Source: a bacterium
GTDB taxonomy: Bacteria; Zhuqueibacterota; QNDG01; JABMRT01
Assembly: GCA_016931355.1 (NCBI GenBank)
Contig: JAFGEX010000061.1
Coordinates: forward strand, 1 to 40,669
Direction of reading: 5' to 3'
DNA length: 40,669 nt
The notes under the pieces were generated by a model that saw only the letters and a program-made list of their open reading frames with translations, had not been told where the DNA came from and did not search any database. A program made the position numbers and the translations under genes. Shown piece after piece: positions 8,190 to 16,502 of this stretch; within the stretch, counting starts at the first letter, position 1, and every line of letters starts with the position of its first letter.

Positions 8190-9283
8190 GTCCGGATCCC
8201 CCAGCGTTCCGCTGCGATGCCGATGACTTTTTCGAGCATGGCCGCATAATCGTATCCCGCCGTCCGGGCCGCCTTCGGGAAACAGGAGTTATCCTCCGGT
8301 TTCGGAAGAATGCCGGGCAGCGGATTCAGTTCGAGAATGTGCGGTTTTCCGCTCTGATCCATTCGAACGTCGATCCTGCACCAGTCGCGGATATTCAGGA
8401 CGCGAAAGGCTGAACGGACCAGCGATTCAATGGACTCCTTTTCGACCCGGGTCAGGGAAGCCGGGCATTTGAAAATGTCCAGCGGTTTTCCCGGCGTATC
8501 CCAGATCCACTTGGCCTCGTAAGAATAAACGGGCCTGGCGCCTGCCGGCAGGTCATCGTACCGGATGGCGACGATCGGCAGCACCTCAATTTGATCGCCG
8601 TTCCCCCACAGCGCAACCGTGAATTCGTCACCCTGGAGAAACTGCTCCATGAGCACCGGCTGCCGGTACTTCAAGAAGGCGTCGTTGATTTGCCGGACCG
8701 CCTCCTCCCCGTTATCGACCACGGAATGGTCGAAAATGCCTTTGCTGCTTCCCTCCGCCACCGGCTTGATGATGGCCGGAAACGGAAAGTGATCCATATG
8801 GACCGGAAAATCCGGATCAAGCGTGCGGAATGCGGGGGTCGGAATGCCGTTGTAAGCGAGCACCTCTTTTGCCCTGGCCTTGTTCAGGCAGATCGCCAGT
8901 TCCAGGGGTCCGGATCCCGTGTAGGGGATCCCCATCCTTTCACAGATCATCGGCACGTAGGATTCCCTGAAATCGCCGAAAAGTCCTTCTGCAATGTTGA
9001 ACACAAGTTCCGGCTTGGCGGACTTGATTTTTTCTCCGGCTTCTTCATCCGCCTCGATGCCCGTCACCCTGTGCCCGTTGCCTTTCAGGGTTTCCAGGAT
9101 ATGCCGGATGGTGGTCCATGAATCGCCCTCTGCAAAAAAATCTTCAGGCGTTTCCGAATCTCCCGCAGGGTATCTCCTGCGGTATTCTTTCTCCAAGCCT
9201 TCCTTGCTGCTGTACGCTAAAACCAGATTCAAGTCTTCTCCGTCACAAAAACAATTTGTTTTTTGATTTTCTACAACGATCAT
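8186..9283 (-). CDS. D-Ala-D-Ala ligase-like ATP-grasp enzyme (first in operon); true start may be TTG at 9232
   Basis: FPAIIKPVAEGSSKGI, VLMEQFLQGDEFTVALWGNG, WCRIDVRMDQSGKPHILELNPLPGILP. A GGAG Shine-Dalgarno lies 5 nt before TTG at 9232. Confidence 0.9.
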   Translation of the reverse strand: MIVVENQKTNCFCDGEDLNLVLAYSSKEGLEKEYRRRYPAGDSETPEDFFAEGDSWTTIRHILETLKGNGHRVTGIEADEEAGEKIKSAKPELVFNIAEGLFGDFRESYVPMICERMGIPYTGSGPLELAICLNKARAKEVLAYNGIPTPAFRTLDPDFPVHMDHFPFPAIIKPVAEGSSKGIFDHSVVDNGEEAVRQINDAFLKYRQPVLMEQFLQGDEFTVALWGNGDQIEVLPIVAIRYDDLPAGARPVYSYEAKWIWDTPGKPLDIFKCPASLTRVEKESIESLVRSAFRVLNIRDWCRIDVRMDQSGKPHILELNPLPGILPKPEDNSCFPKAARTAGYDYAAMLEKVIGIAAERWGIRT

Positions 9284-9287
9284 GCCA
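9273..9287 (-). promoter_or_regulatory. Candidate sigma54 (-24/-12) promoter TGGCATGATCGTTGT
   Basis: Reverse strand TTTTGGCATGATCGTTGTAG: GG-N10-GT spacing; differs from TGGCAC-N5-TTGC at two positions. Confidence 0.6.
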
Positions 9288-9375
9288 AAACAATTGCGAA
9301 ATTTTTTAAATCATAGTTTTCAATTATTTACAAATATAACAAAATAATGTTTTTCTTCTGGGAATCCGGATATAT

Positions 9376-9388
9376 TCTCAATATGATA
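9376..9388. promoter_or_regulatory. Candidate activator site A, TCTCA-ATA-TGATA
   Basis: 13-bp inverted repeat, read directly. Confidence 0.65.
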
Positions 9389-9415
9389 AAAAAAACGATT
9401 TGCGGATTACAGGTC

Positions 9416-9428
9416 TCTCATTTTGAGA
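9416..9428. promoter_or_regulatory. Candidate activator site B, TCTCA-TTT-TGAGA (perfect 5-bp arms)
   Basis: 13-bp inverted repeat; centre exactly 40 bp from site A. Confidence 0.65.
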
Positions 9429-9455
9429 AAATAAAAAGAAATTGAAAAAAAATTT

Positions 9456-9468
9456 TATCATTATGATA
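9456..9468. promoter_or_regulatory. Candidate activator site C, TATCA-TTA-TGATA (perfect 5-bp arms)
   Basis: 13-bp inverted repeat; centre exactly 40 bp from site B. Confidence 0.65.
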
Positions 9469-9569
9469 GATTTTTAAAAGGATTTCGAATGGGTAAAAGG
9501 ATCGGATGGATTTTTTTCAGCTGCAGATTGAAGGTTCCCGCAGCAAGCGAAGGAAAATGCGATCGCGTA

Positions 9570-9676
9570 TCAAGTGAGGTTTCCCGCCGCAACCGGCGGG
9601 GAATCATCAAAGGGCAGGGAGAAGAACGTCTGGATTCGCTCGCTTCCTTCGCGGCATGCCGAAGGAGAATGCGCGC
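9570..9676 (-). repeat. REP/MITE-like palindromic element, copy 2
   Basis: The reverse complement gcgcattctccttcggcatgccgcgaaggaagcgagcgaatccagacgttcttctccctgccctttgatgattccccgccggttgcggcggga aligns with copy 1. Confidence 0.75.
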
Positions 9677-9753
9677 GCCTCAAGATACAATCTGCCGGCA
9701 TGCGCATCCGCCGCATCGAACCGACGGCGAGCGGGACATGATTCTTTTCCGGT

Positions 9754-11109
9754 TTAATCCTCCAATTGATACTCTTTGATCTTTCTGTACAGGGTCGCCA
9801 GTCCGATGTCCAGGGTTCTGGCCGCTTTCTGCTTATCGTCTTCATGAAACTGCAGCGTTTTCTGAATCACGAGTTTTTCAATGTCCATCAGGGTCATGCC
9901 GATCTCAACCCCGATTTTTTTCTCCATTTCGGTGCCGAAAGAGACAAGTCCGGGAAAATGATACGGCTTGAGGATATTCTCGTTGCAAAGCACGACCGCA
10001 CGTTCCACCATGTTCTCCAGTTCGCGCACATTCCCCCGCCAGGGATGGCGAAGGCACATTTTGATGACATCGGGATCGATGCCCTGTACATTCTTCTGGT
10101 TCACTTCGTTGTATTTCTCAATGAAATGCTGGATCAGAAAGGGAATGTCCTCCGACCTCTCCCGGAGGGGCGGAACCCGAATGGAAATCACGTTCAGCCT
10201 GTAAAACAGGTCCTCCCGGAAGGTCCCGTCCGCCACCCTTCTCTCCAGGTCCGCATTGGTGGCTGAGATGATGCGCACATCCAGTTTGAGCGTCTCCGTT
10301 CCGCCCAACCTTTCGAACTCCCCGTCCTGCAGGAAATGGAGGAGTTTGGCCTGGGTCATGAGGTTCATGTCCCCGATTTCATCCAGGAACAGCGTCCCCT
10401 CCTCCGCCATTTCAATCTTTCCCTTTTTCTGCTTCACCGCTCCGGTGAAGGCCCCCTTCTCATAACCGAACAGCTCCGCCTCGAGCAGGTTTTCAGGAAT
10501 GGCGCAGCAATTGATTTTAATGAAAGGCTTTTCATTTCTCTGGCTCCGGTGATGGATGAGGAAGGCGATGACCTCCTTGCCGGTCCCCGTCTCGCCCGTG
10601 ATCAGAACCGTACTCCTGGAGGTCGCCACCTGCTCCGCGAATTCCAGAATGTTTTTGAACTTCCGGCTCACACCGACCGGCTGGGGAAAAGACTTTTCCA
10701 TCTGAAGGACTTTTCGAAGCCTCTCGTTCTCCCTGCGGAGTATCACGTTTTCGCCGATGCGCTTGATCAACCGCTTCAGATCCGCGATCCGGAAAGGTTT
10801 GACGAGGTAATCGGCCGCGCCGGCGCGTATCGCCTCCACCGCGGACTCCACGGATCCGAATGCGGTGATGATGATGACTTCGATCTGCGGAAAATGCTCC
10901 TTGACGTATTGCAGGATTTCGAGGCCGGACCCGTCCTTGAGTTTGAGATCCGTCACCACGATGTCCGGGTGTTTGGCCTCCAGATGATGCATGCTCTCCT
11001 TGTAGGAGGATACGGCATGGATGTGTAATTCTTTGCCCTCGAGACTCATTTTCAAGGCCTGCAGGGCATCCACATCGTCGTCGACGAGAAGCAGGTTCAA
11101 GGCATTCAC
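9754..11109 (-). CDS. NtrC-family sigma54-dependent response regulator
   Basis: Receiver LLLVDDDVDAL..VVTDLKLKDGSG, AAA+ GETGTGKE and GAFTGA (GYEKGAFTGAVKQ), C-terminal Fis-type HTH. GTG start overlaps the kinase stop. Confidence 0.95.
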   Translation of the reverse strand: MNALNLLLVDDDVDALQALKMSLEGKELHIHAVSSYKESMHHLEAKHPDIVVTDLKLKDGSGLEILQYVKEHFPQIEVIIITAFGSVESAVEAIRAGAADYLVKPFRIADLKRLIKRIGENVILRRENERLRKVLQMEKSFPQPVGVSRKFKNILEFAEQVATSRSTVLITGETGTGKEVIAFLIHHRSQRNEKPFIKINCCAIPENLLEAELFGYEKGAFTGAVKQKKGKIEMAEEGTLFLDEIGDMNLMTQAKLLHFLQDGEFERLGGTETLKLDVRIISATNADLERRVADGTFREDLFYRLNVISIRVPPLRERSEDIPFLIQHFIEKYNEVNQKNVQGIDPDVIKMCLRHPWRGNVRELENMVERAVVLCNENILKPYHFPGLVSFGTEMEKKIGVEIGMTLMDIEKLVIQKTLQFHEDDKQKAARTLDIGLATLYRKIKEYQLED

Positions 11110-12680
11110 GGATTTTCTCCTGGATTCCACAAGGGCAGGCTGATGGTAAAGCAAGTCCCCTGATCAGGGTCGGACCGGACGGTCATCCGGCCCCGGTGCG
11201 CTTCCACGATTTCCCTGGAAATAAAAAGACCGAGGCCTTCTCCCGCCGGCTTGGTGGTGAAAAAGGGTTCGAAGATTTTTTTGAGATGATTCGGATCGAT
11301 CCCCGGCCCGTTGTCCCGTATCTGGACGAGCAGCCTCTTCCGGCGCCGCCGGATGGAAATGGCGATGCATCCGGAGGGCCCGAGGACCTCGAACGCATTC
11401 TGAATCAGATTGGTGAACACGCGCTTCAACTGGAGCCAATCCGCCAGTATCCAAAAAGGTGTCCTCGGCTTTTGAAACCGGACCTGGACTTTTTTGACCG
11501 AGGCTTCGTAGCGGACGTCCTCCAGCATGTCGGTCAGATGGATGCTGATGTTCTCCGGCTGCATGTGCAGTTCGGTCAGATGCGTATAGGCCAGATAATG
11601 GTTCAGGCTCTGCGAAAGCTGATGAACCTGACGCTGGATCTTGTCGATCAGGTCCTGCGCCTCCGGCTTGATGCTCCCGTGATCCTTCATCAGCATGGAT
11701 TCCAGAAGCTCGGTGTTCAGCCCGATCGTGTTCAGCGGATTCCGGATATCATGCATCATGGCGCTGGTCAGGCGCGAAATGGTGGTCAGCTTGTCGATTC
11801 GCTTGACCTGCGACGAAAATTTTGATTTCTCGCCGACTTCCTGGAAGAGGATGACGAAGCAGATTTTCCCAAGGTAGGCTTTCCTGAAAACGCGGACGGA
11901 AACGAGGGCTGCAAACGTGCCGCCTTCCTTGAGCCGGATCCGCAGATGCATATGGATGCGGCCCCGCGATTCGGTGCTCAGTTTCTCGAGAAACAACTTC
12001 TGCGAGGGCCCGTGCAGGATTTCCTGAAATTTCTTTTTGAGAATATCGGAGGGTTGAAAACCGGTCAAAACAACGGCCATGGGATTCCAGTGAAGGACAT
12101 TGAGGGCCTCATCACAGTCCGCGACGCCGATCGGAAATTCCTTGACGATCTGGTAAATGGCGTTGAGCTGGCTCTGCAGGTCGTTTTTAACGATGCTGAG
12201 TTCTTCGATCAGCTGCCGGTCCTTCTGCTGCCTCTCCAATACCCATCCCAGCCAGCGCTCCCGCGTGACGGAGGAGGCGCGGTTCAGAAGCTCGAGGACC
12301 GGGAGGAGGCTGATCGTCACCGGCGCTCCCTTTGAACCGATTTCGTCCAGGGGAATGCGGCCCACCTGAAGCATGAAACCGGACAACAACCCCAGCAACG
12401 CGGGGAAATGCGCCATGTCGCCGGACTGGACGGGCCAAAGAGCCTGAAGCGCCTTGTTGAAACCCTGTCCGAAATCACCGGCTTTTTCCGTCCGGCAATC
12501 CTCGGCCAGCTTCGCTGCAAGCGTGCGGATCCAATCCCTGCGCATTTCAATGGGGATGTTCGATGCGGAATCCGCGGATTCCCCGGCAGACGCGATGCGA
12601 TCCGCTAATGCCTCCTTGTGGCGTTCGAGCCATTGACCCGCCCGGTCCAGCAGCTCCCGGTCGAAACCGTCTGAATTCAT
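11106..12680 (-). CDS. Soluble sensor histidine kinase with PAS-like domain
   Basis: H-box SAMMHDIRNPLNTIGLNTELL, N-box NLIQNAFEVLG, DNGPGID, GEGLGLFISREIV; no TM segment. ATGA overlap with the upstream gene at 12677-12680. Confidence 0.93.
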   Translation of the reverse strand: MNSDGFDRELLDRAGQWLERHKEALADRIASAGESADSASNIPIEMRRDWIRTLAAKLAEDCRTEKAGDFGQGFNKALQALWPVQSGDMAHFPALLGLLSGFMLQVGRIPLDEIGSKGAPVTISLLPVLELLNRASSVTRERWLGWVLERQQKDRQLIEELSIVKNDLQSQLNAIYQIVKEFPIGVADCDEALNVLHWNPMAVVLTGFQPSDILKKKFQEILHGPSQKLFLEKLSTESRGRIHMHLRIRLKEGGTFAALVSVRVFRKAYLGKICFVILFQEVGEKSKFSSQVKRIDKLTTISRLTSAMMHDIRNPLNTIGLNTELLESMLMKDHGSIKPEAQDLIDKIQRQVHQLSQSLNHYLAYTHLTELHMQPENISIHLTDMLEDVRYEASVKKVQVRFQKPRTPFWILADWLQLKRVFTNLIQNAFEVLGPSGCIAISIRRRRKRLLVQIRDNGPGIDPNHLKKIFEPFFTTKPAGEGLGLFISREIVEAHRGRMTVRSDPDQGTCFTISLPLWNPGENP

Positions 12681-13621
12681 GACCGTCCTTCCCGAACTTC
12701 CGGCCGGTTTTCCAGGAGTTCCCGGATGGCATGGATGATCCACCCGGACAAATCCTCCACGAGCCGGTCCGGAACGCCGTCCGGATGCCTGGATTCAAGA
12801 CGCATGTCGCATGATTCGTTGACATAGTCGATGACGATGTCCCTTCCATCCGACATCCGCGCGATTTCGGTTGAGAAGAAACGCAGTCGGCATATGGATG
12901 CGATTTTCCGGATGACCGCCTCGAGGGATTCCAGCCGGTAACGGGACATTTCGCCCGATTCGACGATCCGGTACCGGTGGGTCCTGTCATCCCACCAGGC
13001 GCAGCGGATCAGACCGAAGGCAAAGAAACCCCTGAACCAGAAACGCAGACCGTCCCTTTCCAGGGGAAGAACCTTTTCCTGGAGCAGGTATTTGTCGGAA
13101 CGGAACTCCTGTCTGGCGCGGAGTACATCCTGAAGGGTTTCGGCGCCATCCACGACACCGATCCCCCCGCCGGTCGTGTTGGCCGGTTTGATGATGAAAG
13201 GCCTGCCCAGAAGCGCCAGATCCGCCAGGGAAAGCTGTATATCGGCCGCGGACTGGAAAGGCGGAAGAATGATGGTATAGGGTGTCAACAAGCCCTGGGA
13301 GATGAATTCCAGGTGCATGGTGGCCTTGTCAGACGCCCACGCGAGCCTTGAAAGCGGTTCTATGATTTCAGTACCGGAAGAGGCGCAGGCCGCCTGCAGG
13401 CGGTAAAAGTCCGGATGCGTGTCCGAGGCTCTGTCCAGCAGGCAATGGAAAGTCAGTTTCTTCTCTTCCACACCGCGCAGTGTTTCCCTGAGATTGCGGG
13501 TGTCAATGATCCAGACCTTGAGGCCTTCCCTGCCGGCCAGGTTCCCCAGCCTTTCTACAAAATCCTGATCATATTCCCAATCATAGGCAATGGCCAGATC
13601 GAATTCAACGGATTCGTTCAA
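12677..13621 (-). CDS. RimK-like ATP-grasp protein (third ATP-grasp of the locus)
   Basis: LLGRPFIIKPANTTGGGIGVVDG, YLLQEKVLPLERDG, FFSTEIARMSDGRDIVIDYVNESCDMR; TTG start preceded by AAGGGG. Confidence 0.78.
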   Translation of the reverse strand: MNESVEFDLAIAYDWEYDQDFVERLGNLAGREGLKVWIIDTRNLRETLRGVEEKKLTFHCLLDRASDTHPDFYRLQAACASSGTEIIEPLSRLAWASDKATMHLEFISQGLLTPYTIILPPFQSAADIQLSLADLALLGRPFIIKPANTTGGGIGVVDGAETLQDVLRARQEFRSDKYLLQEKVLPLERDGLRFWFRGFFAFGLIRCAWWDDRTHRYRIVESGEMSRYRLESLEAVIRKIASICRLRFFSTEIARMSDGRDIVIDYVNESCDMRLESRHPDGVPDRLVEDLSGWIIHAIRELLENRPEVREGRS

Positions 13622-13791
13622 ATCAACCCCTTGTCATCGGGAAAGCATGGGGCATCCTTGATATCCGGCGGCGCTGCACAGCCGCGGATACGATTACGGG
13701 GAAGGCGCAACCAGGCGGATACCCCATGTGAGCCCATTCCCCAGCTAAAAAAACGGCGGAACGCTTCAATCCTCATCATTTTTCAGCGGTT

Positions 13792-13820
13792 AAAATACGC
13801 AATTCAGGACCAAGAGTCAA
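13792..13820 (-). promoter_or_regulatory. Candidate sigma70 promoter TTGACT-N17-TATTTT for the ATP-grasp/HK/RR operon
   Basis: Reverse strand cTTGACTcttggtcctgaattgcgTATTTTaacc. Confidence 0.6.
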
Positions 13821-13886
13821 GCGGGAGAACCGGGCCGCCTTGCTTTTTGCTTGCGGATGATTGCCTCAATGCTTATGTTATCAGCG

Positions 13887-14648
13887 ATGTCTGAAAAACA
13901 CTTTCATGAACAGGCATATTTCACCCGGGATTACCTCCTTCCCTATTTCGAAAGGCACATACCCGGGTTCCACGGCCTTTCCTTCCTGGAAATCGGATGC
14001 GCGGAAGGCGGATTCCTGCACGTGCTCCATGAAATGGGATTGGCCGTCCAGGGGGTGGAACTGATGAAAGCCCGGGCAGACCTGGCCCGAAGGCTCAGCC
14101 CCGGCCTGAAGGTTCTGACCGGAGACATCACGGACGACCGGATGCCGGAAAGCCTCGCCAGAACCTTCGGCTGCATCGTGCTCAGGGATGTGATCGAACA
14201 TGTTGAGGACCGTGAATCCCTGTTTCGAAACATCGACCGCCTCCTGGAACCCGGTGGATATCTCTATGTCACTTTCCCCCCAAAATATTCGCCGTTCGCC
14301 GGACATCACCAGGTGGGCCGGTCCTGGCTTCGAAAAGTCCCGTACCTGCATCTTCTGCCGGGTTCCTGGATCAAGAGCCTGGGCGCCTGGTCCGGCGAAT
14401 ACCCCCATATCCCCGCAGACGCCAAAAATAATTTCAGGACCGGCCTGACCCTCCGGAAATTTCAGTCGCTGTGCCGGAAGTACGGCTTGAAACCGATCGT
14501 CCGGGAATACTTCCTTGTCCGACCCGTTTACAGGATCCGTTTCGGATGGAAAACCCGCAGAATGCCCCCCCTGCCGGTTCTGGATGAAGTTCTCACATCG
14601 GGATGCGAATGCCTGTTGCGGAAATCCACGGCAGGACTGCAGGGATGA
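13887..14648 (+). CDS. Class I SAM-dependent methyltransferase
   Basis: LSFLEIGCAEGGFLHVLHE (motif I), DVIEHVEDRESLFRNIDRLLEPGGYLYVTFP. Confidence 0.88.
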   Translation: MSEKHFHEQAYFTRDYLLPYFERHIPGFHGLSFLEIGCAEGGFLHVLHEMGLAVQGVELMKARADLARRLSPGLKVLTGDITDDRMPESLARTFGCIVLRDVIEHVEDRESLFRNIDRLLEPGGYLYVTFPPKYSPFAGHHQVGRSWLRKVPYLHLLPGSWIKSLGAWSGEYPHIPADAKNNFRTGLTLRKFQSLCRKYGLKPIVREYFLVRPVYRIRFGWKTRRMPPLPVLDEVLTSGCECLLRKSTAGLQG

Positions 14649-16348
14649 AGCATCCATCCGGACCTGTCAAGCTCCGCGATTACCAAAAAGCCTGCCTGGA
14701 GGCCATCCTGATCCGCTACAAGGCGGGCATCCGGCGCCAGCTGGTGTGTCTGCCGACCGGTACGGGTAAAACCGTCATTTTCTCACAGTTCCCCGCATTC
14801 TTCAACATGAAAAAACGGATGCTTGTGCTTGCCCACCGCGAGGAACTGCTCCATCAGGCCAAAGAAAAAATACTGCATGCGAATCCGGCGCTCCAGGTGG
14901 ACATCGAGCAATCCTTCCGCCAGGCCGGAGGCGCCAGCGACGTGGTTGTGGCCAGCGTCCAGACGCTCGGAAGAAAAAAGTCAACCAGACTCTCCCGCCT
15001 GAATCCAGAAGATTTCTACCTTGTTGTCGTGGATGAAGCCCATCATGCGGCCGCCCCTTCCTATCGCCGCATCCTGGAGCATTTCGGCGTTTTTAAGCGG
15101 GACACTCCCCGGCTGCTCGTCGGATTCACGGCCACACCCAAACGCGGGGACAGCATAGGCCTGAATTCCGTGTTTGAGGAAATCACCTTTTCCAGAAGCC
15201 TTTCCGAAATGGTGCTGTCCGGCTATCTGGCTCCTCTGGCCGCGTTCCGGGTCGAAACGGACGTGGACCTTTCCGGAGTCCGCACCCAACACGGCGATTT
15301 CATGCCGTCCCAGCTTTCACGTGCCGTGAATGTGCGCGAACGCAACGATCTGGTGGTAAAGTTGTACAAGGATCATCTGAAAGGCCGCCGCACCCTATGC
15401 TTCTGCGTTGATGTGGATCATACCGAAGCGCTTGCCCGCGAATTCAACCGGAACGGCATTCCAGCCGCAGCCGTGACCGGGCAGACCCCGCCGGAGCGCA
15501 GAGCCGCCGCACTCGCGGACTTCAAGGCCGGGGTCCGCGAGGTCCTGACGAACTGCATGGTGCTGACCGAGGGTTATGACGAATCATCGGTTTCCGGCAT
15601 TCTGCTGGCCAGGCCGACCAAGTCCGCCCTGCTCTATACGCAGATGATCGGCCGGGGAACGCGCCTTCATCCGGGCAAAGAAAATGTGGTGATCATTGAC
15701 ATGGTTGACATCACCAGGCAGCACAGGCTGGTCAACCTGGCCACCCTGTTCGGACTGCCGCCCCGTTTCAACCTTGCCGGACGGACGGCCACTGAGGCGG
15801 TTCAGGCCATCCGCTGGATCGAAGAAAACCGGCCGTGGGTGCGGACGGACTCCGCCTATTCTTTCGACGACCTGCGCTACCATTGCCGCCGGATCGACCT
15901 CTTCAGTCTGCAGACCCCTGTGGATATCGGGAAAATATCCAATTTCGTATGGATGCACATGGGATCCGACCGGTTCCGGCTGGCTCTCGCAGACGGGGAA
16001 CACCTGGGTGTTTATCCCAACATTCTGGGGAAATGGGAGGTGACCCGGCACCGGAAGGACAGCGACGTTCTGATTACCGTGAAGCAGGATAAAAAATCAG
16101 CCGTTCTCGCGGCGGATAAGTACGTCTCCCGGCAATGCAGGGATTCGATCCCCCTGGTGTCCCGTCATTTCGCCTGGAGGAACCAGCCCGCCACACAGAA
16201 GCAGAAGGAACTCCTGCTCTCCAGGGGTTTGAAAATACCTGCCGGCCTGACCAAAGGCCAGGCCAGCCACGTGATCAACATGCTGCTGGCCGGTGCCCCA
16301 GGCCTGAAAACCGGCCGTGCGGAAGGCATGGAGCGGATGGGTCCCTGA
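14645..16348 (+). CDS. SF2 DEAD/DEAH-box helicase (RadD/YejH-like)
   Basis: LPTGTGKT, VVDEAHH, GFTATPKRGD, QMIGRGTRLHPGK; C-terminal ATQKQKELLLSRG..LTKGQASHVI module. ATGA overlap with the methyltransferase. Confidence 0.9.
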   Translation: MKHPSGPVKLRDYQKACLEAILIRYKAGIRRQLVCLPTGTGKTVIFSQFPAFFNMKKRMLVLAHREELLHQAKEKILHANPALQVDIEQSFRQAGGASDVVVASVQTLGRKKSTRLSRLNPEDFYLVVVDEAHHAAAPSYRRILEHFGVFKRDTPRLLVGFTATPKRGDSIGLNSVFEEITFSRSLSEMVLSGYLAPLAAFRVETDVDLSGVRTQHGDFMPSQLSRAVNVRERNDLVVKLYKDHLKGRRTLCFCVDVDHTEALAREFNRNGIPAAAVTGQTPPERRAAALADFKAGVREVLTNCMVLTEGYDESSVSGILLARPTKSALLYTQMIGRGTRLHPGKENVVIIDMVDITRQHRLVNLATLFGLPPRFNLAGRTATEAVQAIRWIEENRPWVRTDSAYSFDDLRYHCRRIDLFSLQTPVDIGKISNFVWMHMGSDRFRLALADGEHLGVYPNILGKWEVTRHRKDSDVLITVKQDKKSAVLAADKYVSRQCRDSIPLVSRHFAWRNQPATQKQKELLLSRGLKIPAGLTKGQASHVINMLLAGAPGLKTGRAEGMERMGP

Positions 16349-16502
16349 AAGCGGGAGAATGCAACCGGCCGGTACCCGCGGACCGGACGTTCGCGGCTGA
16401 TTGCAGCTGCGTCCGGGACAGGCGGATGCCGAAACATCTTTGTTGAAATTTTTTCATCAGGCGCAGATCTTCGAAAACGAAGAAACAATAGACCGGGCAA
16501 AG

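Noticed and set aside
9309-9321. Possible IHF site between the sigma54 promoter and activator sites (aatcatagttttc)
   Set aside because: At least two mismatches to WATCAANNNNTTR in AT-rich DNA; not enough to call.
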